Position numbers and translations under genes: made by a program
Notes under the pieces: model-generated
Seen by the model: only the letters and a program-made list of their open reading frames with translations
What the model was told of the DNA's origin: nothing
Database searches by the model: none
Assembly (NCBI GenBank): GCA_965227045.1
Contig: OZ245718.1
Span: forward strand, 2,542,001-2,606,000
From: UBA10649 sp965227045
GTDB lineage: Bacteria; Actinomycetota; Actinomycetes; S36-B12
Direction of reading: 5' to 3'
Length of the DNA stretch: 64,000 nt
Shown: piece after piece, positions 52,655 to 61,239 of the stretch
How the letters are laid out: every line of letters starts with the position of its first letter
Position numbering within the stretch: the first letter of the stretch is position 1

Positions 52655-54441
52655 CGGTACCGCTGCGCGTCTGGGCACCGAACGCGACCGAGGTGGCAGT
52701 CATTGTGGGAGAGGCTCGGGCCCCCATGCGGCCCGATGCGGACCGTCCCGGATGGTTCGTCGCGGAACCGCTTCAGCACGGGACCGACTACCTGATCGCC
52801 ATCGACCAGGTGGTGCGACCGGATCCGCTCGCCCGCTGGCTGCCCGAGGGCGTTCATGGCCCTAGCCGTGCATACGAGCCCGGGGAATTCCACGACGACT
52901 GGAGCGGTCGCGAACTGTCGAGCGACTCGGTGATCTACGAACTGCACGTCGGTACGTTCACGACGACCGGAAGCCTCGACTCCGCGGCGGCCCGGCTCGG
53001 GCATCTCGCCGCGCTCGGCGTCACTCATGTCGAGCTCATGCCGCTTGCCGCGTTCGACGGTGATCACGGCTGGGGATATGACGGGGTCGCGCTCAATGCC
53101 GTTCACGAGCCCTACGGCGGACCGGCTGCACTCTGCCGCTTCGTGCAGGCGGCCCATCGAGCCGGGCTCGCGGTGCTGCTGGACATCGTCCACAACCATC
53201 TCGGTCCGAGCGGGAACTACTGGGATGACTTCGGTCCCGTGTTCACCGATGCCCATCACACTCCCTGGGGTCGCGCCCTCAACCTCGACGGCCAGGGCTC
53301 GGACGATGTGCGCGCGATCCTCCTGTCCAGCGTGGCCGGGTGGATCGTGGACTTCCATCTCGACGGTGTCCGACTCGATGCCGTTCACGAACTGCACGAC
53401 ACCCGAGCGGTGCCTTTCCTCGAGGAACTCACTGCGAGCATTGCCGTCCTGTCCGTGGAGGTGGGCCGGCCGCTGTCCGTCATCGCGGAGTCCGATCGCA
53501 ATGACCCACGGACGGTCACGCCAGCTGTCGACGGCGGGCTGGGCATGACCGCGCAATGGGATGACGATGTCCACCACGCACTGCACTGGATCATCACCGG
53601 CGAGCGCGATGGCTACTACGCGGATTTCGCCGAGCCGCGTCATGCCAGCCGCGCTCTCGAGCGCGCGTTCCTGCATGACGGGCGCTGGTCCAGCTTCCGC
53701 GGTCGCACGCACGGCCGCCCGGTCGACTTCTCCGTCACCCCGCCGGAGCGATACGTCGTCTCCTTGCAGACGCACGATCAGGTCGGCAACCGCGCGATGG
53801 GAGAGCGGCTCACCCATCTGGTCGAGCGCGACCGTCTGGCGGCGGCCGCCGTGCTGCTGATGGCTCTGCCGTACACGCCGATGCTCTTCATGGGCGAGGA
53901 GTGGGGAGCAGCCACGCCATGGATGTACTTCACGTCGTTCGATCAGGACCTCGGCGCAGCTGTCACTGCGGGCCGCCTCGAGGAGTTCGCCTCGCACGGA
54001 TGGACGGAAGGCGACATCCCCGATCCGCAGGATCCGGCGACTGTCCGCGCGTCCGTGCTCGACTGGAGTGAGCTCGACGCACGTGACCCCGCGCGTCTGC
54101 GCGACTGGTATGCGGAGCTGATCTCCTGGCATCGCTTCGACCTGCCGTCGCAGCCCCTCCCGCAGTGCTACTGGAACCTCCTTGCTGACGGGCGGCCGCA
54201 GTGGTGGGCGATCTCCCGCGGTCGCTCTCTGGCGATCGTGAACCTGGACGCCGCCGAGATCGCCGTGACTGTCGCGGCTTCGGCCACGGCCCTCGCAGTT
54301 CGCGCATCGTGGTCGCAGGACTGTTCGATCGGCGCGGTGGGAGTCGACGCGTCGGTCGTGACGATGGGCAGAGGAGACAGCGTCATCCTCGAGCATGAGG
54401 ACAGTGGCTTCCTTGAGTGGCGCGTCAGCCCGTCGGCATAG
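52651..54441 (+). CDS. treZ: Malto-oligosyltrehalose trehalohydrolase
   Basis: Releases free trehalose from the TreY product. 596-residue GH13 enzyme: N-terminal LRVWAPNATEVAVIVG, GVTHVELMPLAAFDGDHGWG, DIVHNHLGPSGNY, DGVRLDAVHEL (nucleophile), VIAESDRNDPR (acid/base) and SLQTHDQVGNRAMGER. ATG 52651 lies inside the treY stop. Its 3' end overlaps the convergent alcohol dehydrogenase gene by 17 bases. Confidence 0.95.
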   Translation: MTVPLRVWAPNATEVAVIVGEARAPMRPDADRPGWFVAEPLQHGTDYLIAIDQVVRPDPLARWLPEGVHGPSRAYEPGEFHDDWSGRELSSDSVIYELHVGTFTTTGSLDSAAARLGHLAALGVTHVELMPLAAFDGDHGWGYDGVALNAVHEPYGGPAALCRFVQAAHRAGLAVLLDIVHNHLGPSGNYWDDFGPVFTDAHHTPWGRALNLDGQGSDDVRAILLSSVAGWIVDFHLDGVRLDAVHELHDTRAVPFLEELTASIAVLSVEVGRPLSVIAESDRNDPRTVTPAVDGGLGMTAQWDDDVHHALHWIITGERDGYYADFAEPRHASRALERAFLHDGRWSSFRGRTHGRPVDFSVTPPERYVVSLQTHDQVGNRAMGERLTHLVERDRLAAAAVLLMALPYTPMLFMGEEWGAATPWMYFTSFDQDLGAAVTAGRLEEFASHGWTEGDIPDPQDPATVRASVLDWSELDARDPARLRDWYAELISWHRFDLPSQPLPQCYWNLLADGRPQWWAISRGRSLAIVNLDAAEIAVTVAASATALAVRASWSQDCSIGAVGVDASVVTMGRGDSVILEHEDSGFLEWRVSPSA

Positions 54442-55549
54442 AGATGATCTGGCGAAGCTCGGTTGCATCGCTGAGCAGATCCATGGCGAGATTGATCTGC
54501 TCGAGTTCGAGGGTTCGTGTGATCAGCCGCTCCAGCGGGAGATCACCTGATCGCCACATGGCCTCGTAACGCGGGATATCGCGCGAGGGAATCGACGAGC
54601 CGAGGTAGGAGCCGACGACAGTCCGAGCTTCGGCCGTCAGGCGCAGAGGCGAGATGGACGCCACGTCGGTTGCGGCAGGAAGCCCCGCGGTGACCGTGGT
54701 CCCGCCAACCTGAGTGAGGTCGAACGCCGTCTCGAAGCCGCGTCCGACACCGGTCGCATCGAGGACGACAGGTGCACGTACCCCGCTGGCGATAGCTGCG
54801 TCCGGGGACATCGCGTCGTCGGCGCCGAGCGACGTCGCGAGCGCGGCCTTCTCCGGTGACGGATCGACGCCGATCACCGTGCGGCAGCCGACCGCCCGGG
54901 CAACGAGTAGCGCCGCCATCCCGATGCCGCCGAGGCCGACGACGATGAGGTCCTGGCCGGGCTGAATGCCGCCCGCGTTCAGGATCGCTCCGCCACCGGT
55001 GAGCACCGCGCATCCGAGCAGTGCGGCTACGGCGGCTGGAACGTCGGCGCCTACCGGGACCACGGACCGGCGATCGACGACGGCGTAAGTAGCGAATCCA
55101 GAGATGCCCAGATGATGCCGGACGGGCTCGCCGGCCCGGCTGAGCCGGATGCCGCCACCGAGCAGTTCCCCGGCGCCGTTGGCGGCTGATCCGGGCAGGC
55201 ACGGGAGCCGCCCGCCGGCGCGGCATGCATCGCAGTCCTCGCAGCGTGGCAGGAACGTCATGACGACGCGTTGCCCGATCGCCAGGTCGACGACCCCGTC
55301 ACCGACTTCCACGACGATTCCCGCGGCCTCGTGTCCAAGGAGCATCGGGATCGGGCGCGGACGATGGCCGTTCACGACTGACAGGTCCGAGTGGCACACT
55401 CCCGCCGCCTCGATCCGCACGAGGATCTCGCCTGCGCGCGGGCCTTCCAGTCGCAGCTCTTCCACCGCGATCGGTCGAGTCGTCTCGTACGGTCGGTCAT
55501 CGCCAACCGACCGGAGTACCGCTCCGACAATCGGTCGACTTTGCGTCAT
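54425..55549 (-). CDS. Zinc-dependent alcohol dehydrogenase
   Basis: 374-residue medium-chain dehydrogenase of the class III/AdhC-like group. Catalytic zinc: AAGVCHSDLS (Cys) and GHEAAGIVVEVG (His-Glu), with the structural zinc Cys set in LPRCEDCDACRAGGRLPCLP. Rossmann motif IVVGLGGIGMAA. The acidic residue after strand two (VIGVDPS) suggests NAD(H). Actual alcohol unknown; the AGELLGGGIRLSRAG region matches aryl/alkyl alcohol enzymes. Convergent with treZ. Confidence 0.9.
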   Translation of the reverse strand: MTQSRPIVGAVLRSVGDDRPYETTRPIAVEELRLEGPRAGEILVRIEAAGVCHSDLSVVNGHRPRPIPMLLGHEAAGIVVEVGDGVVDLAIGQRVVMTFLPRCEDCDACRAGGRLPCLPGSAANGAGELLGGGIRLSRAGEPVRHHLGISGFATYAVVDRRSVVPVGADVPAAVAALLGCAVLTGGGAILNAGGIQPGQDLIVVGLGGIGMAALLVARAVGCRTVIGVDPSPEKAALATSLGADDAMSPDAAIASGVRAPVVLDATGVGRGFETAFDLTQVGGTTVTAGLPAATDVASISPLRLTAEARTVVGSYLGSSIPSRDIPRYEAMWRSGDLPLERLITRTLELEQINLAMDLLSDATELRQIISMPTG

Positions 55550-55620
55550 GGGCAGAGCATGGCATCGGTCCGGTCGGGGATAGCGCCCGGTTCGAGTTGT
55601 TTGTCGCCGAATGTGGGTAC

Positions 55621-56919
55621 ATGCTGACCGTGAAAACCGTGATGACCCACCGAGTACGCGCCGCGCTCGCCGTTCTCACGTGTGCCCTCCTCACGGTGGG
55701 CCTTGCCGGACCCGTCCTTGCTGCACCCGACAGCCCCGTGCAAGACACCGCCGTGCAGGACACCGCGGCTCAGGACAGGGCACTCGGGCGGCTGCTTGAG
55801 CGGCGCATCCATGATTCGCGTATCGGCCGCGACTTCGCGATGAGGGTGATCGATGGCGAGACAGGGCTCCAGATCTACGCGCACGATCCAGACAACCCGC
55901 AGCGGGCGGCGAGCAACACCAAGCTGGTTGTGGCTACGACGGCGCTGGCGACAATGGGTCCACGCAAGACCTTCACCACCTATGCCCTGCGCGCGGCCAA
56001 TGGCAGCGACGTGATCCTGCAGGGCGGAGGTGATCCCCTCCTCAACCGCGCCCAGATCAGGTCGCTGGCCGATCGGACCGCAGCGAAGCTGAAGCGCGGC
56101 GCCAAGGTTGTCGTCCACCTTGACCTGGACCTGTTCTACCTGATGCGTCGAGGTCCGGGCTGGACACCCGGCTACTCCAACTACGTCCTCGCTGGCGTGC
56201 AGTCGCTCGCCTTCTTCGGCGAGCATGCCCGCTATCCGGCGAAGGATGTCGCGCGCTCATTCGTCAGCGGCCTGCGTGCCAAGGGCATCAACGCGGTGCT
56301 CGGCCGGACTGAGTCTGCAGGACCCGACACCCGGGTGCTTGCCAAGACCAAGGGTCACACGGTGGCACAGTCGGTCGCTGTGATGCTGAGTCGTTCTGAG
56401 TCCAACATCGCGGAGGTGCTGTTCCGGCAGTCCGCCGTTGCGGCTGGCTTTCGCGGCTCGTGGAACGGAGGCATCAAGGCCACCAAGCAGGTGATGAAGT
56501 CGCTGGGTGTCTCGATGGACAACGTCGCGGTCTACGACGGTTCCGGGCTCTCTCGCAAGGACCACGTCACTCCGCGATTCCTGACCGAGATGCTCCGCGC
56601 GGTCAAGGTCGAGCAGGGTCCGCGCTTCAAGGCGATGTTCGCGCCGTACGCCATGCCGATTGCAGGGCGAACTGGAACGCTCGCGACGCCGTACGGCCGT
56701 TACGACACCTACCCGTCGCGGTGCGCCGCCGGCCGAGTGCAGGCGAAGACCGGAACCCTGTATGACGCGATCGCTTTATCGGGAGTCTCGAAGACGATGA
56801 GTGGACGCACCCTCATCTTCTCGATGATCATCAACTCGCGGCCATCGCAGTACGAGAAGCTCGCGAATCGGCGCGCTCTCGACGGCCTGGCGGCGACGAT
56901 CACCGGTTGCTGGAAGTAG
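55621..56919 (+). CDS. D-alanyl-D-alanine carboxypeptidase, PBP4/S13 family
   Basis: 432-residue secreted penicillin-binding protein trimming peptidoglycan stem peptides. Signal peptide at residues 1-35. Active-site SxxK is SNTK at 98-101 and KTG is 376-378. The second motif reads S-E-S-N rather than the usual S-x-N, an oddity worth noting. ATG 55621, or leaderless GTG 55630, which lies 10 bases after a GGGTAC (55615-55620). Longer upstream starts lack a signal-peptide fit. Confidence 0.88.
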   Translation: MLTVKTVMTHRVRAALAVLTCALLTVGLAGPVLAAPDSPVQDTAVQDTAAQDRALGRLLERRIHDSRIGRDFAMRVIDGETGLQIYAHDPDNPQRAASNTKLVVATTALATMGPRKTFTTYALRAANGSDVILQGGGDPLLNRAQIRSLADRTAAKLKRGAKVVVHLDLDLFYLMRRGPGWTPGYSNYVLAGVQSLAFFGEHARYPAKDVARSFVSGLRAKGINAVLGRTESAGPDTRVLAKTKGHTVAQSVAVMLSRSESNIAEVLFRQSAVAAGFRGSWNGGIKATKQVMKSLGVSMDNVAVYDGSGLSRKDHVTPRFLTEMLRAVKVEQGPRFKAMFAPYAMPIAGRTGTLATPYGRYDTYPSRCAAGRVQAKTGTLYDAIALSGVSKTMSGRTLIFSMIINSRPSQYEKLANRRALDGLAATITGCWK

Positions 56920-56946
56920 TCAACTCCGCAAGGCACCTCACCGGGG

Positions 56947-57019
56947 GCGGCTCAAATCCGACTAACGTCCGTCAGGCCGCGACCGGAACCGGGATTTGAC
57001 CCGGGAAGCGGCTCAAATC
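56947..57019. repeat. Inverted repeat, REP-like unit B
   Basis: GCGGCTCAAATCC (56947-56959) and GGGATTTGACCCGGG (56991-57005) form an inverted pair, followed by another GCGGCTCAAATC (57008-57019). The central 15 bases equal those at 47739-47753. It begins 28 bases after the carboxypeptidase stop codon. Confidence 0.45.
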
Positions 57020-57056
57020 GAGGGCCTTGTGGAGCGCTACGAGACCCTGCTCACCC

Positions 57057-57108
57057 AACTCGCGGACGTCGCCGAACTCGCGGACGTCACCGACTCGCGG
57101 ACGTCACG
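57057..57108 (+). repeat. Three tandem 18-base repeats
   Basis: AACTCGCGGACGTCGCCG at 57057, then AACTCGCGGACGTCACCG at 57075, then a third copy shortened by two bases (57093-57108). Directly abuts the stop codon of the convergent ABM-domain gene at 57111. Read in one frame the first two give LADVAELADV, so it may be a fragment of a lost gene. Confidence 0.6.
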
Positions 57109-57110
57109 CC

Positions 57111-57431
57111 CTAGCTGGGGATAACGCCCTTGCGATCGTCACCCATGGCGACCGGATCAAGCAGCCAGACGTCGAAGGGCTTTGCCAGGAGGTCACGGAT
57201 CAGTCCGCCGAGGCGCACCAGCGCCGCGCCGGTGTTGTGCGCCTGAAGGTCCTCCGGCGAACTCCATCGCTCGACCATCACCACTGTGTCGCCGCCCTGC
57301 TCGAGGTGCGCGGCATACATCTCGCATCCCGGCTCTTCGTGCACCGAGGGGGACACCTCGCGAAACGCGTCGATCACGTCCTTACCTCTGCCGGGCTTGG
57401 CCTGCAGGACAGCAACCACCGTAATTGACAT
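57111..57431 (-). CDS. ABM-domain protein (putative quinol monooxygenase)
   Basis: 106-residue antibiotic-biosynthesis-monooxygenase (YgiN-like) domain. ITVVAVLQAKPGRGKDVIDA, CEMYAAHLEQGGDTVVMVER and WSSPEDLQAHNTG are the family pattern. Dimeric ferredoxin-like fold; in characterised members it oxidises quinols or aromatic polyketides. ATG 57431. Lies 25 bases after the DinB-family gene on the same strand, so it may be the distal gene of the arabinose unit. Confidence 0.85.
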   Translation of the reverse strand: MSITVVAVLQAKPGRGKDVIDAFREVSPSVHEEPGCEMYAAHLEQGGDTVVMVERWSSPEDLQAHNTGAALVRLGGLIRDLLAKPFDVWLLDPVAMGDDRKGVIPS

Positions 57432-57456
57432 GGGAGCAGGCTAGCGGTGGCTCGCC

Positions 57457-58005
57457 TCACTCTCCCGTTGTGCCGTCGATCGCCTCACGCAGCAGGTCGG
57501 CATGGCCGTTGTGTCGCGCGTACTCCTCGATCATGTGCGTGATGATCCAGCGCAGCGAGACGCGGCCAGACCAGGAGTCGTGCATGTCGCCCAACGCAGC
57601 TTCGCCGCGCGCGTTCAGAACGTCCTGGACGATCGTCCGCGATCGTTCGACTCGCTCTTTCCATAGTGCGCGCAGCGAGTCTCCCGTGTCCCCGGCCGCG
57701 CTCTCCCAACTCCACTCGAGACCGAACCCGGCAGCATCGGCCGCTGCCCACGGATCGGGCATCGGCTGGCCAGCAACCGCGCGTGTGAACCAGGCATCCT
57801 CTGCCGAGGCGACGTGCTTGAGCAGGCCGCCGAGTGTCATCGATGACGGTGGCGTGGCGATGCGAAGCTGATCGTCGGTCAGGCCGCTGCACTTCCAGTC
57901 CAAGGTCGCGCGCTGGAACTCCAGGAAGCCGAGAAGAGTTGAGGCTTCGTCGCCTGCTGGTGGTGGCAGGGGTCGATTGAGACCGTCGACGATGGGCTCG
58001 GGCAT
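57457..58005 (-). CDS. DinB-family (DUF664) protein
   Basis: 182-residue DinB/YfiT-like four-helix protein with the DUF664 pattern: ASTLLGFLEFQRATLDWKCS, SMTLGGLLKHVASAEDAWFT, and the metal-binding ITHMIEEYARHNGHADLLRE near the C-terminus, with probable ligands His at LLKH, His at ITHMIEEYARH and a nearby His. Many relatives are mycothiol- or bacillithiol-dependent transferases; activity here is unknown. ATG 58005, 13 bases after galM. Confidence 0.88.
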   Translation of the reverse strand: MPEPIVDGLNRPLPPPAGDEASTLLGFLEFQRATLDWKCSGLTDDQLRIATPPSSMTLGGLLKHVASAEDAWFTRAVAGQPMPDPWAAADAAGFGLEWSWESAAGDTGDSLRALWKERVERSRTIVQDVLNARGEAALGDMHDSWSGRVSLRWIITHMIEEYARHNGHADLLREAIDGTTGE

Positions 58006-58018
58006 GGAGCGACGATAG

Positions 58019-59029
58019 TCAGTCGGTCGAGAACTCGAAGACCATCTCGTGGCGGTAGAGCTCGCCTGCGCGCAGGATCGCCGTGGGGAAGTGAGCGAAG
58101 TTCGGCGAGCCGGGAAACTTCTGCGTCTCCAACGTGAAGCCAGCGTTCCTGCAGTATCGAGCGCCGCCCTTGCCGATGATCCGGTTGTCGAGTTTTCCAC
58201 CGGTGTACATCTGCACGCCGGGCTCGGAGGTCCATAGACGCAGGCGACGTCCGGAGCCGGGGTCGTAGACCTCGGCGGCCTCGGCGAGTTCCGCACTCCC
58301 ACCACGAAGGCACCAATTGTGGTCACGGTCCTCCCCGCCGAGCAGACCGATGGTTCGCAGGTCACGGAAGTCGAAGGCGGTTGACGCGACTGCGCGCACC
58401 TCGCCGGTTGCGAGGAGTTCGTCATCCACGGGAACGTAGAAGTCGCTCGGCAGCCTCATCTGCTGTGCCAGGACATGCCCGGACGCGTGGCCGGCCAGGT
58501 TGAAGTAGGAGTGGTTGACCATATTGATGACGGTGGTCTCCGATGAGATCGCTTCCATCGTGATGCGCAGTGTTCGACCCTGGAGGTCATAGGTCGTGCT
58601 GACCTCGCAGCGTCCCGGGAATCCCATCTCTCCCGGTGGGCTCACCGTTGTGAAGGTGACGCTCGTGTCGGCGCAGTCGGCAGCCCACACTCGCCGGTCC
58701 CACCCGTCGTGACCGCCGTGGAGATGGTTGCGGCCTTCATTGCAATCGACCTGGATGGGGATGCCGAGCAGGTCGAACTGTCCGAGCGCGATTCTGTTGG
58801 CGTACCGACCGACCGTCGCTCCGAAGTAGCAGGTCGAGTCCGCGTAGGCCTGCGCGTTATCGAAGCCCAGGACGATGTCGTCCACGGTGCCATCACGGTC
58901 GGGCACGTTGAGTGCGACAAGACGTGCTCCGTAGTCGCTCAGGATGAGGCTGACGCCGCTGCCGGAGTCAATTGAGAATGACCGCGCGCGCTGGCCGTCG
59001 ACCTCGCCGAACGATCCCTCGGTTACCAC
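58019..59029 (-). CDS. galM: Aldose 1-epimerase (galactose mutarotase family)
   Basis: Interconverts alpha and beta anomers, probably of L-arabinose in this operon. 336 residues: TVGRYANRIA, EGRNHLHGGHDGWDRRVW (catalytic His), NMVNHSYFNLAGHASGHVL (second His) and a Glu in the last 30 residues (KFPGSPNFAHFP region). GTG 59029. Follows araA by 18 bases on the same strand; the leader GGGGGTACG is its ribosome site, not a promoter. Confidence 0.92.
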   Translation of the reverse strand: MVTEGSFGEVDGQRARSFSIDSGSGVSLILSDYGARLVALNVPDRDGTVDDIVLGFDNAQAYADSTCYFGATVGRYANRIALGQFDLLGIPIQVDCNEGRNHLHGGHDGWDRRVWAADCADTSVTFTTVSPPGEMGFPGRCEVSTTYDLQGRTLRITMEAISSETTVINMVNHSYFNLAGHASGHVLAQQMRLPSDFYVPVDDELLATGEVRAVASTAFDFRDLRTIGLLGGEDRDHNWCLRGGSAELAEAAEVYDPGSGRRLRLWTSEPGVQMYTGGKLDNRIIGKGGARYCRNAGFTLETQKFPGSPNFAHFPTAILRAGELYRHEMVFEFSTD

Positions 59030-59047
59030 TGCGTACCCCCGAGCGGC

Positions 59048-60553
59048 CTAGATTCCCTGTGCTAGCCGGTAGTAGGCCGCGCTCCAACGCAGTTCGCGGA
59101 TGAACTGCCGGATGCTGGTGTCGTCGTCGATCACGACCAGTTCGTTCTGCAGCATCTCGGCGAGATCCCACAGGTGTTCGGTGGTGAGCGCCATCGTGAG
59201 CACCGTGTGGTGCGGACCGCCGGCGGTTATCCACGCCTCGGTCGACGTGCGTAGATCTGGTGCGGGCAGCCACACCGCGCGGGCGACGGGCAGGTTCGGC
59301 AGGGGCTCGTCGGGAGCGACGACCTGAACCTCATTGGCCACCAGTCGGAAGCGGTCGCCCATGTCATTGATGCCGAGGACGACACCTGCCCCGGGAGCAG
59401 CATCGAAGACCAGACGGACCGGATCCTCGCGGCCGCCAATCCCGAGTGGATGGATCTCCACTGTCGGCTTCGCTGCCGCTATTGATGGGCAGACCTCGAG
59501 CATGTGGGCACCGAGGATCTTCTCGTTGCCTGGCGTGAGGTTGTAGGTGTAGTCCTCCATGAAGGAGGTGCCGCCGGGCAGCCCCTCGGACGCCGCCTTC
59601 AGCGTGCGCAGCATCACCGACGTCTTCCAGTCACCCTCGCCGCCGAACCCGTAGCCATCGGCCATCAGTCGTTGCACAGCCAGGCCCGGCAACTGCCGAA
59701 GGCCGCCGAGGTCCTCGAAATTGGTGGTGAATGCTGTGAAGCCGCCCTCGGTGAGGAAGCTCCGGAGGCCGAGCTCGATCCGTGCGCCGTAGCGCAGGGA
59801 CTCGTGGCGATCACCGCCTCGTCGCAGGTCGGGCACGACGTCGTACTCGTCCTGGTACTGCAGGCACAGTGCGTCGATGTCCGTGTCTGCCTGGTCGTCG
59901 ACGAGCGCGACGAGGTCTTGCACGCCGTACGTATTTACTGAGACCCCGAATCGGATCTCCGCCTCGACCTTGTCTCCCTCGGTCACTGCGACATTGCGCA
60001 TGTTGTCGCCGAAACGGGCCAGTCGCATGGTGCGCAGGGCAGCGACTCCGCGTGCGGCAGACATCCAGATCCCGATGCGATCGGCAACGCTCGGATCGCT
60101 GACGTGGCCGGTGACTGTCTTGCGCGGGACTCCCATGCGCATCTGGATGAACCCGAACTCGCGGTCGCCGTGGGCGGCCTGATTCAAGTTCATGAAGTCC
60201 ATATCGATGGACGACCACGGCAGGTCGCGATTGGCCTGCGTGTGCAGGTGGAGAAGTGGCTTGCGCAGGGCATCCAAGCCCGAGATCCACATCTTTGCCG
60301 GGCTGAAGGTGTGCATCCAGGCGATGACCCCCACGCACGAGTCGTCGGCGCTCGCCTCGATCATGACGCGGCGGATAGCCGCCGCGTCGGTGAGTACCGC
60401 CTTGCTGACGATCGGCAATGTCACAGCACCCGCGTCGTTCAGCGTGGCCACGATCTGTGCCGACTGATCGGCGACCTGCTGAAGGATCTCCGGCCCGTAT
60501 AGGTGCTGGCTCCCGGTCAGGAACCACACCTGCTGCTGGTCGCTCGTCGTCAT
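59048..60553 (-). CDS. araA: L-arabinose isomerase
   Basis: Converts L-arabinose to L-ribulose. 501 residues. Landmarks: QVWFLTGSQHLYGPEILQQV at the N-terminus, then MHTFSPAKMWISGL and GEGDWKTSVMLR. The metal/catalytic set is in FMEDYTYNLTPG (Glu), LGAHMLEVCPSI (Glu), VEIHPLGIGG (His) and AGGPHHTVLT (His). All four are present. ATG 60553, 13 bases after araD, middle of the araB-araD-araA order. Confidence 0.96.
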   Translation of the reverse strand: MTTSDQQQVWFLTGSQHLYGPEILQQVADQSAQIVATLNDAGAVTLPIVSKAVLTDAAAIRRVMIEASADDSCVGVIAWMHTFSPAKMWISGLDALRKPLLHLHTQANRDLPWSSIDMDFMNLNQAAHGDREFGFIQMRMGVPRKTVTGHVSDPSVADRIGIWMSAARGVAALRTMRLARFGDNMRNVAVTEGDKVEAEIRFGVSVNTYGVQDLVALVDDQADTDIDALCLQYQDEYDVVPDLRRGGDRHESLRYGARIELGLRSFLTEGGFTAFTTNFEDLGGLRQLPGLAVQRLMADGYGFGGEGDWKTSVMLRTLKAASEGLPGGTSFMEDYTYNLTPGNEKILGAHMLEVCPSIAAAKPTVEIHPLGIGGREDPVRLVFDAAPGAGVVLGINDMGDRFRLVANEVQVVAPDEPLPNLPVARAVWLPAPDLRTSTEAWITAGGPHHTVLTMALTTEHLWDLAEMLQNELVVIDDDTSIRQFIRELRWSAAYYRLAQGI

Positions 60554-60566
60554 CGTGCGCCTCTCC

Positions 60567-61238
60567 TCAGTGCTGGCCGTAGACGTTCTTATAGCGGTCG
60601 TTCAAGGCATCGATGTCCGATTGCGGGATCGGAATGGGCGTGCCGAGCTGGTGCGCGAAGTGCGTTGCCTTCGCCACCTCCTCGAGCATCACCGAGGCCT
60701 TGAGTGCCGCGCGGGCATCCTTGCCGATCGTGAATGGACCGTGATTCTGCATGATCACGGCGGGGGAACGACTGCCCTTGAGCGTCTGGACCACACCCTC
60801 GCCGATCGCCTCGTTGCCGATGAGCGCGAATGGCCCAATCGGAACGTCGCCGCCGAACTCATCGGCTTGCATCGTCAACACGCACGGGATCGCCAGCCCC
60901 CTCGCCGCCCACGCGCACGCGTAGGTGGAGTGGGTGTGAACGACACCGCCGACGTCGGGCATCTCGCGGTAGACGACGGCGTGCGCACCTGTGTCGGAGG
61001 ACGGGGCCAGGTCTCCTTCGATCACCGCGCCGGACAGGTCGGTGACCACCATGTTGTCGGGCGTGAGATCGTCGAACTCGAGGCCGGAGGGCTTGATTAC
61101 CAGCAGATTCTCACCGGGAACCCGCGCCGACACGTTGCCAGCGGTCCAGACGACGAGGCCGAGATCGGGCAGCGCGCGGTTCAGCCGGCACACGTCAATC
61201 CGCAATCGCTTGATTACTGATGCTACGGAATCGCCCAC
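60567..61238 (-). CDS. araD: L-ribulose-5-phosphate 4-epimerase
   Basis: Turns L-ribulose-5-phosphate into D-xylulose-5-phosphate for the pentose phosphate pathway. 223-residue class II aldolase-like enzyme: VVWTAGNVSARVPG, ENLLVIKPSGLEFDDL, VVHTHSTYACAWAARGLAIP (zinc His pair) and GPFTIGKDARAALKASVMLE. GTG 61238 lies one base after the araB stop, with AGGGAA inside the end of araB. Confidence 0.95.
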   Translation of the reverse strand: MGDSVASVIKRLRIDVCRLNRALPDLGLVVWTAGNVSARVPGENLLVIKPSGLEFDDLTPDNMVVTDLSGAVIEGDLAPSSDTGAHAVVYREMPDVGGVVHTHSTYACAWAARGLAIPCVLTMQADEFGGDVPIGPFALIGNEAIGEGVVQTLKGSRSPAVIMQNHGPFTIGKDARAALKASVMLEEVAKATHFAHQLGTPIPIPQSDIDALNDRYKNVYGQH

Positions 61239-61239
61239 G

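Noticed and set aside
52432..54468. Long minus-strand open frame (678 codons) opposite treZ
   Set aside because: It lies antisense over an unmistakable GH13 gene, has no recognisable domain and arises from high-GC third-position bias.
57057..57108. CRISPR-like array
   Set aside because: The repeats are directly contiguous without spacers, and no cas gene is present anywhere in the window.
59030..59038. GGGTAC upstream of galM as another stress promoter
   Set aside because: It is only 4-9 bases from the start codon, within a G-run that serves as the ribosome site, and galM sits inside the ara operon.
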